DNA of 10,931 nucleotides from Pseudomonadota bacterium (GTDB taxonomy: Bacteria; Pseudomonadota; Alphaproteobacteria; Sphingomonadales; Sphingomonadaceae). The stretch spans positions 1 through 10,931 of the forward strand of contig JAEWKG010000023.1 of NCBI GenBank assembly GCA_023386135.1, read 5' to 3'. This document shows positions 8,083 to 10,931 of the stretch, piece by piece (the first letter of the stretch is position 1; each line of letters begins with the position of its first letter). Position numbers and translations under genes: made by a program. The notes beneath the pieces are model-generated. The model was not told where the DNA came from. It ran no database searches and saw nothing but the letters and a program-made list of their open reading frames with translations.

Positions 8083-8922
8083 ATGACCGCCGCCGACGTC
8101 CGCCTGATGGAAGTGAGCGGGCGCACGCTGCGCGTCGCCACCTGGCGGCTCGACCTGCCGTCCGAGCACCTGCCGGTGCTGTTCTTCAACGGCATCGGCG
8201 CGAATATCGAGGCGGTGGCCCCGCTCGCCGAAGCACTCGACGACCGTGGGTTCGTGATGTTCGACATGCCTGGCGTGGGCGGCTCGCCCGAGCCGACCGT
8301 GCCCTACAACCCGTTCACGATGGGCTGGACCACCGCCAAGCTGCTCGACCAATTGGGCCTCGAGCAGGTCGATGTGATGGGCGTGAGCTGGGGCGGCGCG
8401 ATGGCGCAGCACTTCGCGCTCCAGCACGGCAGCCGCGTGCGGCGGCTGATCTTGTGTGCCACCACCGCGGGTATGCTGATGGTGCCGGGCAGCCCTGCCG
8501 CGCTGAGCAAGATGGCCGACCCCCGCCGCTACGTCGACGCGGCCTTCATGGAGAAGCACTTCGCCACGCTCTACGGCGATGCGCTCGGCAAGACGGCGGG
8601 CAAGAACTCGCACATCGGCCGCCTCAAGCCGCCGAGCCGGCGCGGCTATCTCTACCAGCTCATCGCCATGCTCGGCTGGACCAGCGCGCCCGCCCTGCCC
8701 TTCCTCAGGAAACCGACGCTGATCATGATGGGCGACGAGGACGCGATCGTGCCGCTGGTCAACGGCCGCTTCCTCCACGCGCTCATCCCCGGCAGCGAGT
8801 TGGAAGTCTTCGAAGGCGGCGGCCACCTGTTCCTGCTCAGCCACCGCGAGCAGTCGGTCGCCTCGATCCGCGAGTTCCTCGACCGCGAGGAGCCCAAAGC
8901 GGACAGACTCCAAGCCGCATGA
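8083..8922 (+). CDS. phaZ: Intracellular PHA depolymerase, alpha/beta hydrolase
   Basis: Predicted serine hydrolase that mobilises medium-chain-length PHA from granules, by resemblance to Pseudomonas PhaZ. The protein is 279 residues, close to the usual 283 or so. Triad: S102 in GVSWGGA, D220 in GDEDAIVPL, H248 in GGGHLFLLS. These positions nearly match those known for the Pseudomonas enzyme (S102, D221, H248), which supports the ATG at 8083. Shared family stretches include FFNGIGANIE (34-43), DMPGVGGS (61-68), MVPGSP (133-138), DPRRYV (146-151) and LGWTS (197-201). An in-frame GTG at 8053 overlaps the phaC stop as GTGA and would add 10 residues. It would allow coupling to phaC but has no visible ribosome binding site. 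The 3' end overlaps the next gene as ATGA. There is no signal peptide, as expected for an intracellular enzyme. Confidence 0.9.
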   Translation: MTAADVRLMEVSGRTLRVATWRLDLPSEHLPVLFFNGIGANIEAVAPLAEALDDRGFVMFDMPGVGGSPEPTVPYNPFTMGWTTAKLLDQLGLEQVDVMGVSWGGAMAQHFALQHGSRVRRLILCATTAGMLMVPGSPAALSKMADPRRYVDAAFMEKHFATLYGDALGKTAGKNSHIGRLKPPSRRGYLYQLIAMLGWTSAPALPFLRKPTLIMMGDEDAIVPLVNGRFLHALIPGSELEVFEGGGHLFLLSHREQSVASIREFLDREEPKADRLQAA

Positions 8923-10244
8923 CCCGCCACCTCGCGATCGTCGGCTCGGGGCCCGCGGGATACTACACCGCCGAGGCCGCGCAGAAGAAGTGGGGCGACG
9001 ATGTGCGGGTCGACGTGTTCGACACCCTTCCCGTCCCCTACGGCCTGATCCGTACCGGCGTCGCGCCCGATCACCAGTCGATCAAGGGTGTCAGCAAACG
9101 CTACGAGACGACCGCGCTCAGCGAAAACGTCCGCTTTGTCGGGAATGTGACGATCGGCAAGGACCTGTCGGTCGACGAACTGCAGCAGCTCTATGACGCG
9201 GTCGTGTTCGCCACCGGCGCGCCGCACGACAGGCCGCTCGGCATCCCGGGCGAGGATCTCGCCAACGTATTCGGCAGCGCGGCGTTTGTCGGCTGGTACA
9301 ACGGCCACCCGCAGTTCGCGAACCTCGCCCCCGACCTCTCGGGCAAGTCGGCGGTGGTGATCGGCATGGGCAACGTCGCGCTCGATGTCGCGCGCATCCT
9401 GTCGAAGACCGAGGGCGAGTTCGCCGGCAGCGACATCGTCAATCACGCGCTCGATGCCCTGCGCGGCTCCAATATCCGCACCGTCACCATCGTCGGCCGC
9501 CGCGGCCCGCACCAGATCATGATGACGCCCAAAGAGCTAGGCGAACTGATGCACCTCGAGCGCGCCAGCCCGCGCGTAGATCCGGCCGACCTGCCGGCGG
9601 TCGACGAGGACGCGATCCTCGAACCGGGCCTGCGCAAGTCGGTCAGCCACCTGCGCAGCTTCGCCGCCATCCCCGAGAGCGAGCGCGCCGACAAGGCGAT
9701 CGAGATCGACTTCGACATGTTCGCATCCCCGGTGCGCCTGCTCGGCGACGGCAAAGTCGCAGGCGTCGAGGTCGAGCGCACCAGGGTCGAAGCCGGCCGC
9801 GCGGTCGGTACCGGCGAGACCTATGTGATCCCCGCCGATCTCGTGGTCGCGTGCATCGGCTACCGCAGCTCGCCGATCCCCGGCGTCCCGTTCGACGACC
9901 GCGCGGGGAAGTTCGCCAACGACGAGGGGCGCATCGTCCCCGGCCTTTATGCCGTCGGCTGGGCGCGGCGCGGCCCGACCGGCACGATCGGCACCAACCG
10001 CCCCGACGGCTTCGGCGTGGTCGACAAGATAGCCGAGGATTTAGAGAGCGGCGCGCTCGGCAACGCGCCCAAGCAGGGCCGCACCGGCTTCGATGCCCTC
10101 GCGGCCGACCGCAATCTTGACATCGTCACCTTCCGCGACTGGAAGAAGATCGAGGAAGCCGAGAACCAGGCCGCGCGCGACGGCGCCCCGCGCGAGAAAT
10201 TCGTCGACATCGAGAGCATGATTCGCGCCCGCGGGCCCGCCTGA
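8919..10244 (+). CDS. Ferredoxin-NADP reductase of the adrenodoxin reductase (FprA) type
   Basis: FAD- and NADP-binding oxidoreductase of 441 residues, the usual size for this family; predicted to move electrons between NADPH and a ferredoxin. FAD-binding GSGPAG lies at 9-14. The NADP-binding motif GMGNVALD is at 149-156, followed by VGRRGPHQ (192-199). The conserved C-terminal block GWARRGPTGTIGTNRPDG (347-364) is diagnostic of the family. Other typical stretches are PVPYGLIRTGVAPDH (38-52) and ATGAP (98-102). The ATG overlaps the phaZ stop (ATGA, 8919-8922), indicating translational coupling and one operon with phaCZ. No ferredoxin gene is seen in the window, so the partner is unknown. A link to PHA metabolism is inferred from position only. 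Glutamate synthase small-subunit relatives share the fold, but the length and GPTGTIGTN block favour FprA-type. Confidence 0.9.
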   Translation: MTRHLAIVGSGPAGYYTAEAAQKKWGDDVRVDVFDTLPVPYGLIRTGVAPDHQSIKGVSKRYETTALSENVRFVGNVTIGKDLSVDELQQLYDAVVFATGAPHDRPLGIPGEDLANVFGSAAFVGWYNGHPQFANLAPDLSGKSAVVIGMGNVALDVARILSKTEGEFAGSDIVNHALDALRGSNIRTVTIVGRRGPHQIMMTPKELGELMHLERASPRVDPADLPAVDEDAILEPGLRKSVSHLRSFAAIPESERADKAIEIDFDMFASPVRLLGDGKVAGVEVERTRVEAGRAVGTGETYVIPADLVVACIGYRSSPIPGVPFDDRAGKFANDEGRIVPGLYAVGWARRGPTGTIGTNRPDGFGVVDKIAEDLESGALGNAPKQGRTGFDALAADRNLDIVTFRDWKKIEEAENQAARDGAPREKFVDIESMIRARGPA

Positions 10245-10318
10245 CGCTACGTCACGGCGAGCCGCGCAGGCCGCGCTGGACTCACAAGTTGCATTATGAG
10301 ACCGTCTGCTCCGGAGAG

Positions 10319-10323
10319 AGGAG
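10319..10323 (+). promoter_or_regulatory. Ribosome binding site of the amidohydrolase gene
   Basis: AGGAG, 7 nt before the ATG at 10331, within a purine-rich run from 10313. It is the clearest ribosome binding site in the window and fixes the start. The 86-bp gap before it (10245-10330) has no T-run hairpin and no clear promoter, so whether this gene is read with the PHA operon is open. Confidence 0.7.
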
Positions 10324-10330
10324 CACCAGC

Positions 10331-10931
10331 ATGCCCGCATTCGACCTGATCATCCGCAATGGCACCATCGTCGATGGCACCGGCCACGAACGTTTCACCG
10401 GCGACATCGCGATCAAGGACGGCCTGATCGCCCAGGTCGGCGAAGTGCGCGGCGACGCGGCAGACGAGATCGACGCAGGCGGCAAGATCGTCACCCCCGG
10501 CTTCGTCGACATCCACACGCACTACGACGGCCAGGCGACCTGGGACCAGGAAATGGCGCCGTCGAGCTGGCACGGCGTCACTACCGTGGTCATGGGCAAC
10601 TGCGGCGTCGGCTTCGCGCCTGCGCATCCCGACCGGCACAACTGGCTGATCGGCCTGATGGAAGGCGTCGAGGACATTCCCGGCACCGCGCTCGCCGAAG
10701 GCATGAAGTGGAACTGGGAGACCTTCCCCGAATACCTCGACGCGCTCGAAGAACTGCCGCGCACGATCGACGTCGGCACCCATGTGCCCCACGGCGCCGT
10801 GCGCGCCTATGTGCTCGGCGACCGCGAGCGGCCCGGCGCGGTCCCGACGGCCGAGGACATCGAGGCGATGGGCAAGATTGTCGAGGAAGGCGTGCGCGCC
10901 CGCCCGCTCGGCATCTCGACCAGCCGCACCG
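10331..10931 (+). CDS. N-acyl-D-amino-acid deacylase-like amidohydrolase, C-terminal part outside the window
   Basis: Metal-dependent hydrolase of the amidohydrolase superfamily; only the first 200 codons are present and the frame is open at the right edge. The start shows the composite beta-sandwich strand typical of the family (DLIIRNGTIVDGTG, 5-18). The metal-binding HTH follows (H62, H64 in TPGFVDIHTHYDGQ), then GVTTVVMGNCGVGFAP (82-97). Its C91 matches the Cys metal ligand known in D-aminoacylases. The classic D-aminoacylase reads HTHDD after the ligand pair; here it is HTHYDGQATWD, which suggests a different subgroup and perhaps another substrate. The remaining ligands, expected further on, are not in the window. 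The cyclic amide hydrolases (dihydroorotase or hydantoinase type) are less likely because of the Cys block. The true substrate is not known. Confidence 0.85.
   Translation, partial: MPAFDLIIRNGTIVDGTGHERFTGDIAIKDGLIAQVGEVRGDAADEIDAGGKIVTPGFVDIHTHYDGQATWDQEMAPSSWHGVTTVVMGNCGVGFAPAHPDRHNWLIGLMEGVEDIPGTALAEGMKWNWETFPEYLDALEELPRTIDVGTHVPHGAVRAYVLGDRERPGAVPTAEDIEAMGKIVEEGVRARPLGISTSRT

Noticed and set aside
8035..9512. Two long minus-strand frames opposite phaZ and the reductase
   Set aside because: Both are shadows of plus-strand genes with full sets of conserved motifs; their composition is low in complexity.
10242..10254. TGACG-CTA-CGTCA inverted repeat at the end of the reductase gene as a terminator
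   Set aside because: The stem is only 5 bp, it begins inside the stop codon region and no T run follows; it is too weak to call.

Overview
The window is GC-rich chromosomal DNA, packed with genes and with strong G/C preference at third codon positions. The protein sequences read like those of an alphaproteobacterium, most likely a sphingomonad (Sphingomonadales). That placement rests on recalled family resemblance, not on a search. I see no rRNA, tRNA, CRISPR array, insertion sequence or phage gene, and no gene-free stretch longer than 188 bases.

Left half, minus strand (bases 1-6179). Reading right to left there are two large paralogous cyclic-di-GMP proteins and then lepA, which runs off the left edge. 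The first is a membrane-anchored PAS-GGDEF-EAL-PilZ protein of about 908 residues. The second is a soluble PAS-GGDEF-EAL-PilZ protein of 728 residues. Both keep the GGDEF signature and the EAL catalytic residues, so each could both make and break c-di-GMP. Both lack the usual RxxD inhibitory site and carry a C-terminal PilZ domain instead. The spacers (94 and 48 bp) show no convincing terminator, so the three genes may be co-transcribed.

Bases 6180-6367 form a divergent intergenic region with candidate palindromic operators. It separates the c-di-GMP genes from a plus-strand polyhydroxyalkanoate (PHA) cluster.

Right half, plus strand (6368-10931). First comes a PHA synthase resembling the Pseudomonas class II (medium-chain-length) enzymes. 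It is followed by an alpha/beta hydrolase that closely resembles the intracellular mcl-PHA depolymerase PhaZ. An adrenodoxin-reductase-type ferredoxin-NADP reductase follows, joined to phaZ by an ATGA stop/start overlap. These three genes are probably one operon, with polymer synthesis, polymer mobilisation and a redox enzyme expressed together. After an 86-bp gap with a good ribosome binding site, an N-acyl-D-amino-acid deacylase-like amidohydrolase begins and runs off the right edge.

The points most worth following up are the redox gene coupled to phaCZ, the altered lipase box of the synthase, the paired c-di-GMP enzymes with PilZ domains in cis, and the palindrome-bearing region shared by the c-di-GMP and PHA units.
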